A DNA stretch of 64,000 bases from Taklimakanibacter sp021828105 (lineage in GTDB: Bacteria; Pseudomonadota; Alphaproteobacteria; Rhizobiales; Aestuariivirgaceae), in the NCBI GenBank assembly GCA_021828105.1, contig JAKATG010000016.1, positions 1 to 64,000 of the forward strand, given 5' to 3'. A program made the position numbers and the translations under genes. Every line of letters begins with the position of its first letter. Within the stretch, counting starts at the first letter, position 1. This document shows positions 41,049 to 49,199 of the stretch, piece after piece. The notes beneath the pieces are model-generated. The model made no database searches, was not told the DNA's origin, and saw only the letters and a list, made by a program, of their open reading frames with translations.

Positions 41049-42791
41049 TCAGTAATGGCCGGCCGCTCGCATGATGCTGTCGATGTGGTTCTGGCAGCGC
41101 TCCAGCGCTTCGCGGTCGGTCAGCTCGCCATTGAGCGCGGCGAAGATCTCCTCGCCGATGATATGCTCGATCTGGGCATATTCGGGAATTGGCGGCCGCT
41201 GCCAGGTATGCAGCTTGTTCTGCTTGGCGAGGCGATCGACGAAGCGCACGATGGCGGTCGTGGCGTTGGCTTCGGGATCGGCGGTGACGCTGAAGCGGGG
41301 GGCTACCGGAATGCCGTTCTTGACATGCTCTTTCATGGCGGCCGGCGATGCCATCCAGGAAATCGCCTCGAAGGCGAGCTTGGAGCGTTCAGGCGGCAGG
41401 CCAGCCGGGATCGCCAGCAGGAAGCCGCCGATGGGGCTGACCATCTGGCCGCCGGGCCCGTGCGGGTAGGGAAGGTACTCGGTCTTCCGCTTCACGACCG
41501 AGCGGATGTCATATTCGAAACGCGCGGCGCGCATGGTCCAACAGTAGATCATCGCCGCATGACCGAGCAGGAAGCAGTCCAACGCCCTGTTCCAGTCCAT
41601 GATCAGGATATCCGGAGGCGAAAAGGCGAGCAGCCTGCGCATATAGTCGAGTGTCTTGAACCCGGCTTCGCTCAAGACCTTTGGACGGTACATGTCACCG
41701 GCCATATGGCTGTAGTCGAAGGCGACGCGCGACATCGGCACGTTGAGAACCGGCTGGCCGCAGCAGCCCATGAAGAACATGAAGGAATGCGCCATCGGCA
41801 TGCCCTTGGCCGCGTTCCAGACGATGCCCTGCATGCCGTGTTTGGGCTGGTGCAGCTGGCGCGCCGCATCGAGCACCTTTTCGAAGGTGGTGGGCGCATG
41901 CAGCTCGTGGGCTTCGAAAAGGTCCTTGCGGATCGCGAGCGTCTCGATGGTGCTGTAGATCGGCACGCCATACTGCTTGCTGTCCCACCCTCCCGTCGAC
42001 CAGATATTGGGATGGAAGTCGAGGGGGTTCATGTTGCTTTCGGCAAGATAGCTGTTCAACGGCTGGACCATGCGGTTCTTCACCGCTTCGCCGAGCCAGG
42101 GGATATTGATGCAGATGACGTCGTATTCGCTTTCCTTGCGCCGGGCGTTGCTGAACAGCTCCTCGTAAAGCTGCGGCAGTGCACGCAGCGTGAAATTCTT
42201 GCGCGAGGACAGCTTTGAACGGAAATCCGACCACATGTTCCGCATGGAGTCGAAATAGTTGTCGTCATGGAGCAGGAAGCGCAGGTCCTGCGCCGGCGTC
42301 AGCCGGCTCTCGATGATCTTGAGCGGCGGAATGATCTGATCGGTCATGTAGGAGCCGCCGAAATAATATTCGCCGGCATTGGCACTGCCTTTACCGAGCC
42401 CGAAGGTTTCGGCCAGCAGCACCTTCACCTTCATCGCATAGGAGATGAAGGTCGACTTCAGCTTCCGGCTTGGGACCAGATAGAAGGATTTGCCGTTGGG
42501 ATTGCGGCAATGTTGCTCGATCTCGCCGTCCTCGATGAGGCGATGGATGCGACGCATCGCGCTGGCGAAAGGAATCTGCGAGACCGAGGCGAGCGACGAC
42601 ATCGTGACGACGTCGCCGCGCAGATGGCTTTTCATCAGATAGAGGACGATGTTCCAGACCGGATCCGGATCGGCGCCGCCGATCTTTTCGTCATAGGGCG
42701 TGCGAATCCGTTCAAGGAAGTTGATGATCCGGAGCAGTTCATAGTCCGTCATGCGGTCCAAGGCATCGACCTCCGCAGGAAAAACTATCAT
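41049..42791 (-). CDS. winged-helix DNA-binding domain fused to a family-1 extracellular solute-binding domain
   Basis: A 580-residue protein without a signal peptide. Residues 45-115 read as a MarR/IclR-like winged helix: VWNIVLYLMKSHLRGDVVTM, SLASVSQIPFASAMRRIHRL (recognition helix), IEDGEIEQ and a wing. Residues about 145-575 resemble SBP_bac_1 (MalE-type) sugar-binding proteins: YDVICINIPWLGEAV, YGVPIYSTIETLAIRKDLFEAHELHAPTTFEKVLDAARQL, MSPIGGF-like VSPIGGFLLAIPAG, AFEAISWMASPAAM. The binding domain is therefore cytoplasmic and probably acts as the sugar sensor of a transcription factor. GGAGG precedes the ATG at 42791. Transcribed toward the importer operon below it. A regulator role is inferred. 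Confidence 0.8.
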   Translation of the reverse strand: MIVFPAEVDALDRMTDYELLRIINFLERIRTPYDEKIGGADPDPVWNIVLYLMKSHLRGDVVTMSSLASVSQIPFASAMRRIHRLIEDGEIEQHCRNPNGKSFYLVPSRKLKSTFISYAMKVKVLLAETFGLGKGSANAGEYYFGGSYMTDQIIPPLKIIESRLTPAQDLRFLLHDDNYFDSMRNMWSDFRSKLSSRKNFTLRALPQLYEELFSNARRKESEYDVICINIPWLGEAVKNRMVQPLNSYLAESNMNPLDFHPNIWSTGGWDSKQYGVPIYSTIETLAIRKDLFEAHELHAPTTFEKVLDAARQLHQPKHGMQGIVWNAAKGMPMAHSFMFFMGCCGQPVLNVPMSRVAFDYSHMAGDMYRPKVLSEAGFKTLDYMRRLLAFSPPDILIMDWNRALDCFLLGHAAMIYCWTMRAARFEYDIRSVVKRKTEYLPYPHGPGGQMVSPIGGFLLAIPAGLPPERSKLAFEAISWMASPAAMKEHVKNGIPVAPRFSVTADPEANATTAIVRFVDRLAKQNKLHTWQRPPIPEYAQIEHIIGEEIFAALNGELTDREALERCQNHIDSIMRAAGHY

Positions 42792-43304
42792 CCTCGCCTC
42801 CATCGATCAAAGAGCCGCCCCGTCGGTGATGCGGGTCGCCAAGAGTGGGCTACCAGTTCCATCCGGGGCATCGAAAAACGAAAATCGGGGAGCCCGGCGA
42901 ACAAGGCGATGCCATGCGCCGCGCCGCGGGCGACGGCCCTGTCTGTTTCGGTCAAACCAGCCGTAAGGTGACCGTGATGGTCGCAGTTCCTCGGAAGCAC
43001 GGTGCGCTGACCCCGTGGTTCATGCTCGACAATCTCGCGGGGAGGGGACCGTAGCGGCATTCAGCACGCTTGACGTACCGATAGTTGCGCGCGAATGCAC
43101 GCCCAGATATGCGCCGCGCTCCACTCGCCAACCGTGCGGCCGATGACGTTCGCATGACGAAGCGTCAGCGGCCCACTTGCATCGACATGTCTCTTCGCCT
43201 TTGGCGATCGGGACGTCGAAGTCGGCGGCGGGGATCTTTGGCGCCGGTTTCTCCCATTTTCTGACGGCATGCTACCAAAGTCGGCCAGCCGCGCGCCACC
43301 AGGA

Positions 43305-43321
43305 ATTCTCATTTTGAGAAT
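43305..43321. promoter_or_regulatory. perfect operator-like palindrome ATTCTCA-TTT-TGAGAAT
   Basis: Seven-base arms match without error around a 3-base spacer. It is the best copy of a motif seen at seven other places in the window. It lies between the divergent winged-helix/solute-binding fusion gene and the GTPase gene, about 500 and 285 bases from their starts. Confidence 0.55.
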
Positions 43322-43375
43322 CTTTCGGACGTGGCCTCCACCCGGGAGCAGGGTGGCCAATGATGCCGGTTTTGT

Positions 43376-43390
43376 TGTTCATTTTGAAAA
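43376..43390. promoter_or_regulatory. second, weaker operator-like site
   Basis: TGTTCA-TTT-TGAAAA matches TTCTCA-N3-TGAGAA at 9 of 12 arm positions and lies 71 bases after the perfect copy at 43305, roughly seven helical turns away, so the two could be bound together. Confidence 0.35.
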
Positions 43391-43605
43391 AATTGGCCCA
43401 TGCAATCCGGGTGTGTCTTTGGCATTCCTCAGGGGGCTCGGAGGACTGATGCTGTACGACAACGGACTGCCGGGCGGCGTGGGTTTTGGCTTCCGCTTGG
43501 GACGGGTTGACCGGCGATTGATCCGCCGTCCCGTTCTGATTATGTGATTGGGCGCTCGGCCCGAGAGACCGGCACCCGCCGGAAACGGTTCAGAGAAGGA
43601 AGCCG

Positions 43606-44790
43606 ATGATGACGGCTGCACCAGCAAAATCCTCAGGCCGCGCACCGATCCGCATTCCTGTGACACTGGTCACGGGGTTCCTCGGCAGCGGCAAGACCAC
43701 CATGATCAACGCGGCATTGCGCGCGCCGGAAATGGCAAGGACTGTCGTGGTCGTCAACGAGTTCGGCGAGGTCGGACTCGATCATCAGCTCGTCACCGCC
43801 AGCAGCGACCAGGTCATGGTGCTGGAGAATGGCTGCCTGTGCTGCACGGTGCGCGGCGATCTCATCGGCACGCTGAACGGTCTCTATCATGACCGCGCCG
43901 CCGGCCGGATACCGTCCTTCGATCATGTCGTCATCGAGAGCTCAGGCCTTGCCGAACCCGGCCCAGTCCTCCAGGCATTCCTGTCGGAACCGACCCTGGA
44001 CGGCCTCTATCGCGTGGCCACGGTGATCACGCTGGTTGACGCGGTGAACTGGAAGGAGACCGCCGAGCGCCACGACGAGGCGCTGCGCCAAGTGGCCTTC
44101 GCCGACAAGGTCGTGCTCACCAAGCTCGATCTGCCTGGCGAAGTGGGCTTGGAAGCGGCGGTGCGTGCCGATATCGCCGACCTCAACCCGGTGGCCGAGG
44201 TCATGTCGATCGATCTGTCGCCGAAGATCGTGGCGAGCCTCTTGACCACGCCCGGCTTCGACGCGGCGGATCCGAAGGCGGATCCAAGACCCTGGCTCAG
44301 GCTCACGCAGCATCTTGCCCGCCAGGAAGCCGAAGAACACCACGGGCATGATCATCATCATGACCATGACCACGACCAGGATCATGATGGTCACACGGCG
44401 CATTATCACCTGCGCGGCAAGGGCATCGAAAGCTTCGTGCTGCTGCGCGAGAAGCCGCTGTCGCGCGAGGAGCTGCAGTTTCTTTTGGACGGCATCACGC
44501 AAAATCTCGGTACGGGCTTGCTGCGCGTAAAAGGGCTGGTCAATATCGCCGACGAGACCGGCAAGCCCGCCGTCATCCAGGGCGCCCAGCATCTGCTGCA
44601 TACCATGACCTGGCTGGAACGATGGCCCGACAAGGACCACCGTACGCGCATCGTCTTCATCACGCAGGGCATAACCGGAGCGGAACTGCGCGAAATCGTC
44701 GAATTGCTGGATCGGGTCGGTCAGCGCACCTTCAAGGCGCGGGAGGCGGCCAGGATGCTGGAGGAAGCCTCGCGCCGGCTCACCAAGTGA
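43606..44790 (+). CDS. CobW/COG0523 family metallochaperone GTPase
   Basis: A 394-residue G3E GTPase. Walker A is GFLGSGKTT (24-32), the metal-binding CxCC motif is CLCC (77-80), switch ESSGLAEPGPV follows, NKxD is represented by LTKLD, and the C-terminal CobW_C domain contains HLLHTMTWLERWP. A linker at about 242-268 is very rich in His and Asp (HHGHDHHHDHDHDQDHDGH), as in zinc- or nickel/cobalt-handling members. It insert metals into client enzymes using GTP. The surrounding clusters encode zinc-dependent dehydrogenases and an amidohydrolase, possible clients. First gene of an operon with the dehydrogenase at 44827. Confidence 0.88.
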   Translation: MMTAAPAKSSGRAPIRIPVTLVTGFLGSGKTTMINAALRAPEMARTVVVVNEFGEVGLDHQLVTASSDQVMVLENGCLCCTVRGDLIGTLNGLYHDRAAGRIPSFDHVVIESSGLAEPGPVLQAFLSEPTLDGLYRVATVITLVDAVNWKETAERHDEALRQVAFADKVVLTKLDLPGEVGLEAAVRADIADLNPVAEVMSIDLSPKIVASLLTTPGFDAADPKADPRPWLRLTQHLARQEAEEHHGHDHHHDHDHDQDHDGHTAHYHLRGKGIESFVLLREKPLSREELQFLLDGITQNLGTGLLRVKGLVNIADETGKPAVIQGAQHLLHTMTWLERWPDKDHRTRIVFITQGITGAELREIVELLDRVGQRTFKAREAARMLEEASRRLTK

Positions 44791-44826
44791 CGAGCGCGCC
44801 GCCAAGCTCAAGTCAAGGAGTATGAG

Positions 44827-45711
44827 ATGAAGATCGGTTGGATCGGTTTGGGCAAGATGGGCATGCCGATGTCCAAGCGGGTGGCGGGAGGCGGACATGC
44901 GATCATCGCCTTTGCCCGCAATGGCGCAAGCGCCGGGAAGGCGACGGCGGCAGGCTACACGGTCGCCATGTCGATGGCGGAGCTCGCCGGCGCATGCGAG
45001 GTCGTGATCTCGTCCATTCCCGACGATGCCGCCTTGCACGAGACGGTTGCCGCCGAGGGCGCGCTGGCTTCGCATCTGGGCCGCGGTCAGACCTATATCG
45101 ATACGAGCACGGTCTCGCCGGAGGCATCTGCCGAGGTGGCGAGGCTGTTGGCGGCCAAAGGCGTCACCTATCTGCGCGCGCCGGTCTCCGGCTCGACCGC
45201 GACGGCGGCTGCCGGCGCTCTCACCACCATGGTTTCGGGCCCTCGCGATGGCTTCGAGCGGATGGTCCCTTTGTTCGAGACCTTCACCAAAGTGCGTCTC
45301 TGGTTGGGGGAGAGCGAGCAGGCCCGCTTCATGAAGCTGGCGGTCAATTCGACGCTTGCCGCCATGTCGCCGCTGCTGGCCGAAGCGCTCGCCTTCACGC
45401 GCAAAGGCGGGGTTTCCCTGGCGGATGCGCTCGAGGTCTATTCCAAGAGCGCGGTCGCGACACCGCTGCTCGAATATAAGAGAGCGACGATCCTCGAAGG
45501 CAAGTACGATCCCGCCTTCGAAGTGTCACAGATGATGAAGGATCTCGACATAGCGCTCTCTGTGGGGCGCCAGATGCATGTACCGCTGCCGCTCGCCTCG
45601 CAGGTGCGCCAGCAATATGAGGCAGCCTATCTGCATGGCAAGGGCGAGCGTGACATCTTCGTGCTTGTCAAGGAGATTGCCGAGCTGGCGGGGGTGGAGG
45701 AGGCGAGCTGA
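44827..45711 (+). CDS. 3-hydroxyisobutyrate dehydrogenase-family oxidoreductase
   Basis: A 294-residue beta-hydroxyacid dehydrogenase. KIGWIGLGKMGMPMSKRVAGGGH is the NAD(P) fold (GxGxMGxPM), TYIDTSTVSPEASAEVAR holds the substrate-binding segment, APVSGSTATAAAGALTTMVSG follows, and the catalytic Lys is in RFMKLAVNSTLAA. KDLDIALSVGRQMHVPLPLAS closes the C-terminal domain. Members oxidise 3-hydroxyisobutyrate, tartronate semialdehyde, glycerate and related acids. AAGGAG precedes the ATG, and it is 36 bases after the GTPase gene. Confidence 0.88.
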   Translation: MKIGWIGLGKMGMPMSKRVAGGGHAIIAFARNGASAGKATAAGYTVAMSMAELAGACEVVISSIPDDAALHETVAAEGALASHLGRGQTYIDTSTVSPEASAEVARLLAAKGVTYLRAPVSGSTATAAAGALTTMVSGPRDGFERMVPLFETFTKVRLWLGESEQARFMKLAVNSTLAAMSPLLAEALAFTRKGGVSLADALEVYSKSAVATPLLEYKRATILEGKYDPAFEVSQMMKDLDIALSVGRQMHVPLPLASQVRQQYEAAYLHGKGERDIFVLVKEIAELAGVEEAS

Positions 45712-45732
45712 CCCTGGGGCCGGCTCTTCTGT

Positions 45733-46536
45733 TCAGATCGACGCGCCTTCGGCGCCGGTGCGGAAATCGAAACTGGTGCTCAGGCCACCGTCGGCCATCA
45801 GGTCCTCGCCGATGAACGCGGCCGATTCCTCGGAAAGGAGGAACATCGCCGCCTGCGCAACATGCTTCGGATCGAGGATCCTGCCGGCCGGCTGACGATT
45901 TGCCCGGGTGGCCTCGAACTTCCGGCTGTCGACCGCCGATTCCATGTGGCGCTTGAACAGGCCCACCATCATGGGCCCGGGTGAGAGCACATTGACGCGG
46001 ATGCCCTGGCGGGCATGGTCCATGGCGATGGTCCTGGCAAGACCGCGTACCGCTGCCTTCGAAGCGGTATAGGCGGCGAGCTGCTGCTCGCCGAAGGAGC
46101 CCGACACCGAGCCGACCGCCACGATCTGTCCGCCGCCATTGGCAATCATGCGTGGTAAGAGCGCCTTGATCGCCATGGCCGTGCCCACGACATTGACATC
46201 GAGGGTGCGCACCAGCACGTCCTTGCTCGTCTCGAGGATCGATCCGACCGTGTCGAGGATCGCGGCGGCGGTGACGAGGCCGAGCGATCCTGTGCCGGAC
46301 TTGTCGAGCAGCGCGTTCACCTGCGTCCAGGTCGAATTATCGGAAACACCGCCGGTGACATGCATGTAGCGGTTGTCCTGCCGCAGATCCTCAGACGCCG
46401 GGGCGCGGTCGACGCCCAAGGTCTCGACACCGGCATCGAGCAGCAGCTTGCACAGTTCGCCGCCGAGACCCGACGAAGCGCCGGTAACTACGACGGTCGA
46501 GGGCAGGGTAAGGGTGAAAGTCGGTTTCCGGGACAT
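45733..46536 (-). CDS. short-chain dehydrogenase/reductase (SDR)
   Basis: A 267-residue SDR: TGASSGLGGELCKLL, then TAAAILDTVG in place of the usual NNAG, catalytic Ser in AVGSVSGSFGEQQ, Tyr-Lys in AYTASKAAV, PGPMMVGLF, and ADGGLSTSFDF at the end. It follows the permease gene after 49 bases and is the last gene of the third importer operon. The nonstandard NAG region (TAAA) may weaken the usual Asn of the catalytic tetrad. Confidence 0.86.
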   Translation of the reverse strand: MSRKPTFTLTLPSTVVVTGASSGLGGELCKLLLDAGVETLGVDRAPASEDLRQDNRYMHVTGGVSDNSTWTQVNALLDKSGTGSLGLVTAAAILDTVGSILETSKDVLVRTLDVNVVGTAMAIKALLPRMIANGGGQIVAVGSVSGSFGEQQLAAYTASKAAVRGLARTIAMDHARQGIRVNVLSPGPMMVGLFKRHMESAVDSRKFEATRANRQPAGRILDPKHVAQAAMFLLSEESAAFIGEDLMADGGLSTSFDFRTGAEGASI

Positions 46537-46585
46537 GTCTGATCCTCTTGCTGTATCGGGGTGACTAACTGGCCACCCGCCTAAG

Positions 46586-47602
46586 TCATTCGCGCGGCGC
46601 TTCGCCGCTCAACCGGGTGATGATCAGCGCCAGCAGGATGATTGCGCCGTAGCAGGCGTCGATCCAGAAAGCGGCGACCGAGGAGAGCGTCAGCACGTTT
46701 TGCAGCAGCCCCAGCAGCAACACGCCGGTCAGCGCGCCGATCATGCGGCCCTGGCCGCCATTCAGGCTGATGCCGCCGATCACCGCGGCGGCGAACACGT
46801 AGAAGATCATATTCTGCCCCTGGCCGGACATGACCGAAGCGATGCGGCCGGTGAGCAGCAGGCCGGCAAGGGCGGCAAGCAGGCTTCCGGCGATGAAGAC
46901 GCCGATGGTGATGCGCTCGACCGGGATGCCTGCCACGCGGGCGGCCACTGGATTTCCGCCGATCGCATAGATGGCGCGGCCGATGCGGTGGTAGCGCATC
47001 ATCAGGCCAAAAAAGAGAAAGAGGAGGCCCGCGATCCAGATCGAGGCGGGAATACCGAACCACTTCGCATTGCCCAGATAGAGGAACTCCTCCGGCAGAT
47101 CGAACAGCGTCTGGCCATTGGTGATGCCGAGCGTGATGCCGCGCAACAGGATGAGCATGGCGAGTGTTGTGATGAAGGCATTGAGTCTCAGCTTCACCAC
47201 CAGGAGGCCATTGATCGTGCCGACGATGAGGCCGACGGCGAACAGCACCGCAATGCCGGCATAGCCGCTGATGCCGATGCCGGACCCGCCGATATAGGTA
47301 TCCGAGATCATCAGCCAGGCCGCGACCATCGGCGCGATCCCGACGGTCGATTCCAGCGACAGGTCGAACTTGCCGCAGATCAGGATCAGCGACTGCGCGA
47401 TCACCAGGATCGACAGCTCGGATGATTGCTGCAAGACATTGAGCAGGTTCTCCGGCATCAGGAAGGACGGCGATACGAAGCTGCCGACGATCAACACCAG
47501 GACAATAACGGGAACCAGCACCAGGTCGCGCAGTTTCATCCGGGCGAAGAGATTGGGGCCGGCCGGCGCCGCTGTTTCGGTCCGGGATGCGGTGCTGGTC
47601 AT
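46586..47602 (-). CDS. CUT2 sugar ABC transporter permease
   Basis: A 338-residue RbsC-like permease. Landmarks are SILVIAQSLILICGKFDLSLESTVGIAPMVAA, INGLLVVKLRLNAFITTLAMLILLRG, GGNPVAARVAGIPVERI and GGISLNGGQGRMIGALTGVLLLGLLQN. The conserved GGxDLSVG segment is replaced by GKFDLSLES, an unusual variant. It is the only permease of this importer, so the channel should be a homodimer. The start at 47602 follows the ATPase stop by 1 base. Confidence 0.9.
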   Translation of the reverse strand: MTSTASRTETAAPAGPNLFARMKLRDLVLVPVIVLVLIVGSFVSPSFLMPENLLNVLQQSSELSILVIAQSLILICGKFDLSLESTVGIAPMVAAWLMISDTYIGGSGIGISGYAGIAVLFAVGLIVGTINGLLVVKLRLNAFITTLAMLILLRGITLGITNGQTLFDLPEEFLYLGNAKWFGIPASIWIAGLLFLFFGLMMRYHRIGRAIYAIGGNPVAARVAGIPVERITIGVFIAGSLLAALAGLLLTGRIASVMSGQGQNMIFYVFAAAVIGGISLNGGQGRMIGALTGVLLLGLLQNVLTLSSVAAFWIDACYGAIILLALIITRLSGEAPRE

Positions 47603-47603
47603 T

Positions 47604-49133
47604 TCAGTAAAGCCCTTCAATTGCGGCAACCATGTCATGATCCTTCCAGCCGCGCGGGAAGGATCGCGTGATGCGGCCGCGGAAAATCACCTCGACCCGG
47701 TCGCAGACAACCAGTTCATCGAGATCGTCGGAAACGACCAGAACGGCCATGCCGCCCGCCTTCGCCTTTTCGATGATGTCGTAGAGCGCCGCCTTGGACG
47801 CGATGTCGACGCCTTGCGTCGGCGCGGTCAGCACCAGGACCTTGGGGTTCGATGCCAGCGCCCGGCCGACCATCGCCTTCTGTTGATTGCCCCCGCTGAG
47901 CTCGCGGATCGGCTGCTCGCCTGAGGCGGCGACGATGCCCATGGTAGCGATCTGACGCCGCACCGTCGCTTCTTGCCGGGCCGGGGAGACGAAGCCGGCC
48001 TTGCCGAACTGGTGCATGACGGTGGCCGTGAGGTTGTCGCCGACCGACAGCAGCGGGAAGAGGCCGCGCACATGCCGGTCACGCGCGACATAGCCGATGC
48101 CCGCGGCGCGCATCGCCTCGACGTCTCCCGCAGGCGCCGGTCGGCCGCCGATCGAGATCGTCCCGGCGTCGGGCTTGATGAGTCCGGCAACCGCCTCGGC
48201 GACCTTGTCTTTGCCGGAACCCGCGAGACCGGCAAGACCGACGCACTCGCCCGCGGCGACCTCGAGATCGACCGCGTCGAAGCCATTGGCGAGGGTGAGC
48301 GCTTTCAGGGCGAGACCCGGCACGGCGTCCGGCGTGACGGCGGCGGGCCGCCTCTCCCGTTTCATCATCACTGCGTCGCCCACCATGGCGGCGACCAGCC
48401 GGTCTTTCGGGAATTCCTTGAGTCGGGCATCGGCCACCACGCGTCCGTCGCGCATCACCGTCACGGTCCGGCAGATCTCGTAGATTTCCTCGAGATGATG
48501 CGAGATGTAGAGGAAGGTCACGCCGCTTGCCTGCAGGCCGCGAATGCGGTCGAAGAGCCGGTTGACCTCCTTGCGTTCCAATTCGGCTGTCGGCTCGTCG
48601 AGAATGATGAAGCGGCTGCCTTGCAAGAGGGCACGGGCGATCTCGACGATCTGCCGCTGCTCGACGGTGAGCCGCCAGGCGTCCAGGTCCGGGGAGACGT
48701 CGAGGTCCCACTCCTTCAGCGCCGCCATCGACCTTTCGCGCAGGCGCCGCCAGTCGACGAGGCCCAGCGCTCCGCGCGGCTGGTTGTTGAGGAACAGATT
48801 CTCGCCGACGGTGAGATGGGGGATCATCATCCAGCGCTGGTAGACGCAGGCGACACGCTCGCGCCAGGCTCGCCGGTCGCCGAGCGAGGGCGAGGGTTGT
48901 CCGGCAAGCCTGATCTCGCCGGCATTTGCGCCGTAGATGCCAGTGAGGAGGCTGACCAGCGTCGACTTGCCGGCGCCATTGCGCCCGACAAGGGCACGCG
49001 CGTCGCCGACGGGAATCTCGATGGCGACATCGCGCAGCACTTCAATGGGACCGAAGCGCTTGACGATGCCGTGGGCTTCGGCGGCGAAACCGGTCGTTTG
49101 ATCGTGCACGGATGCAGTGTCGACGGCAGCCAT
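47604..49133 (-). CDS. CUT2 sugar ABC transporter ATPase with altered second Walker B
   Basis: A 509-residue tandem ATPase. Domain 1 has Walker A GRNGAGKST, signature-region LTVEQRQIVEIARAL and Walker B FIILDEPTAELE. Domain 2 keeps a Lys-containing Walker A-like loop (GLAGSGKDK) and the signature LSGGNQQKAMVGRAL. Its Walker B reads VLVLTAPTQGVD: Thr436-Ala437 replace the Asp-Glu pair seen in almost all family members, so this site should not hydrolyse ATP. Start at 49133; the frame to 49178 has no better site. It lies 66 bases after the binding-protein gene, with a hairpin in the gap. Confidence 0.92.
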   Translation of the reverse strand: MAAVDTASVHDQTTGFAAEAHGIVKRFGPIEVLRDVAIEIPVGDARALVGRNGAGKSTLVSLLTGIYGANAGEIRLAGQPSPSLGDRRAWRERVACVYQRWMMIPHLTVGENLFLNNQPRGALGLVDWRRLRERSMAALKEWDLDVSPDLDAWRLTVEQRQIVEIARALLQGSRFIILDEPTAELERKEVNRLFDRIRGLQASGVTFLYISHHLEEIYEICRTVTVMRDGRVVADARLKEFPKDRLVAAMVGDAVMMKRERRPAAVTPDAVPGLALKALTLANGFDAVDLEVAAGECVGLAGLAGSGKDKVAEAVAGLIKPDAGTISIGGRPAPAGDVEAMRAAGIGYVARDRHVRGLFPLLSVGDNLTATVMHQFGKAGFVSPARQEATVRRQIATMGIVAASGEQPIRELSGGNQQKAMVGRALASNPKVLVLTAPTQGVDIASKAALYDIIEKAKAGGMAVLVVSDDLDELVVCDRVEVIFRGRITRSFPRGWKDHDMVAAIEGLY

Positions 49134-49163
49134 GCTCACCCCTGTTGCAGGATATGGCAGACC

Positions 49164-49186
49164 GGGGCGCCGCCGCAAGGCGCCCC
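49164..49186 (-). terminator. stem-loop behind the binding-protein gene
   Basis: GGGGCGCC (49164-49171) pairs perfectly with GGCGCCCC (49179-49186) around a 7-base loop, 13 bases after the binding-protein stop. Fourth example in the window of a hairpin between binding-protein and downstream transporter genes. Confidence 0.65.
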
Positions 49187-49199
49187 AATCACGGTTCGC

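Larger units (their letters stand above)
42792..43605. other. long intergenic region with operator-like sites
   Basis: About 800 bases without a supported gene. Short frames on both strands lack Shine-Dalgarno sites and domain matches. It holds the perfect palindrome at 43305, a weaker copy at 43376 and a GGGACGG/CCGTCCC inverted repeat (43499-43505 and 43526-43532) shortly before the GTPase gene. It is the divergent control region between the fusion regulator (minus) and the GTPase operon (plus). Confidence 0.55.

Noticed and set aside
43499..43532. GGGACGG/CCGTCCC inverted repeat before the GTPase gene
   Set aside because: Noted as part of the intergenic entry, but a 20-base separation and no T-run make a terminator or specific operator unproven.
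42845..43547. several 60-100-codon frames in the gap before the GTPase gene
   Set aside because: No recognisable protein family, no good starts, and frames on both strands of similar quality.
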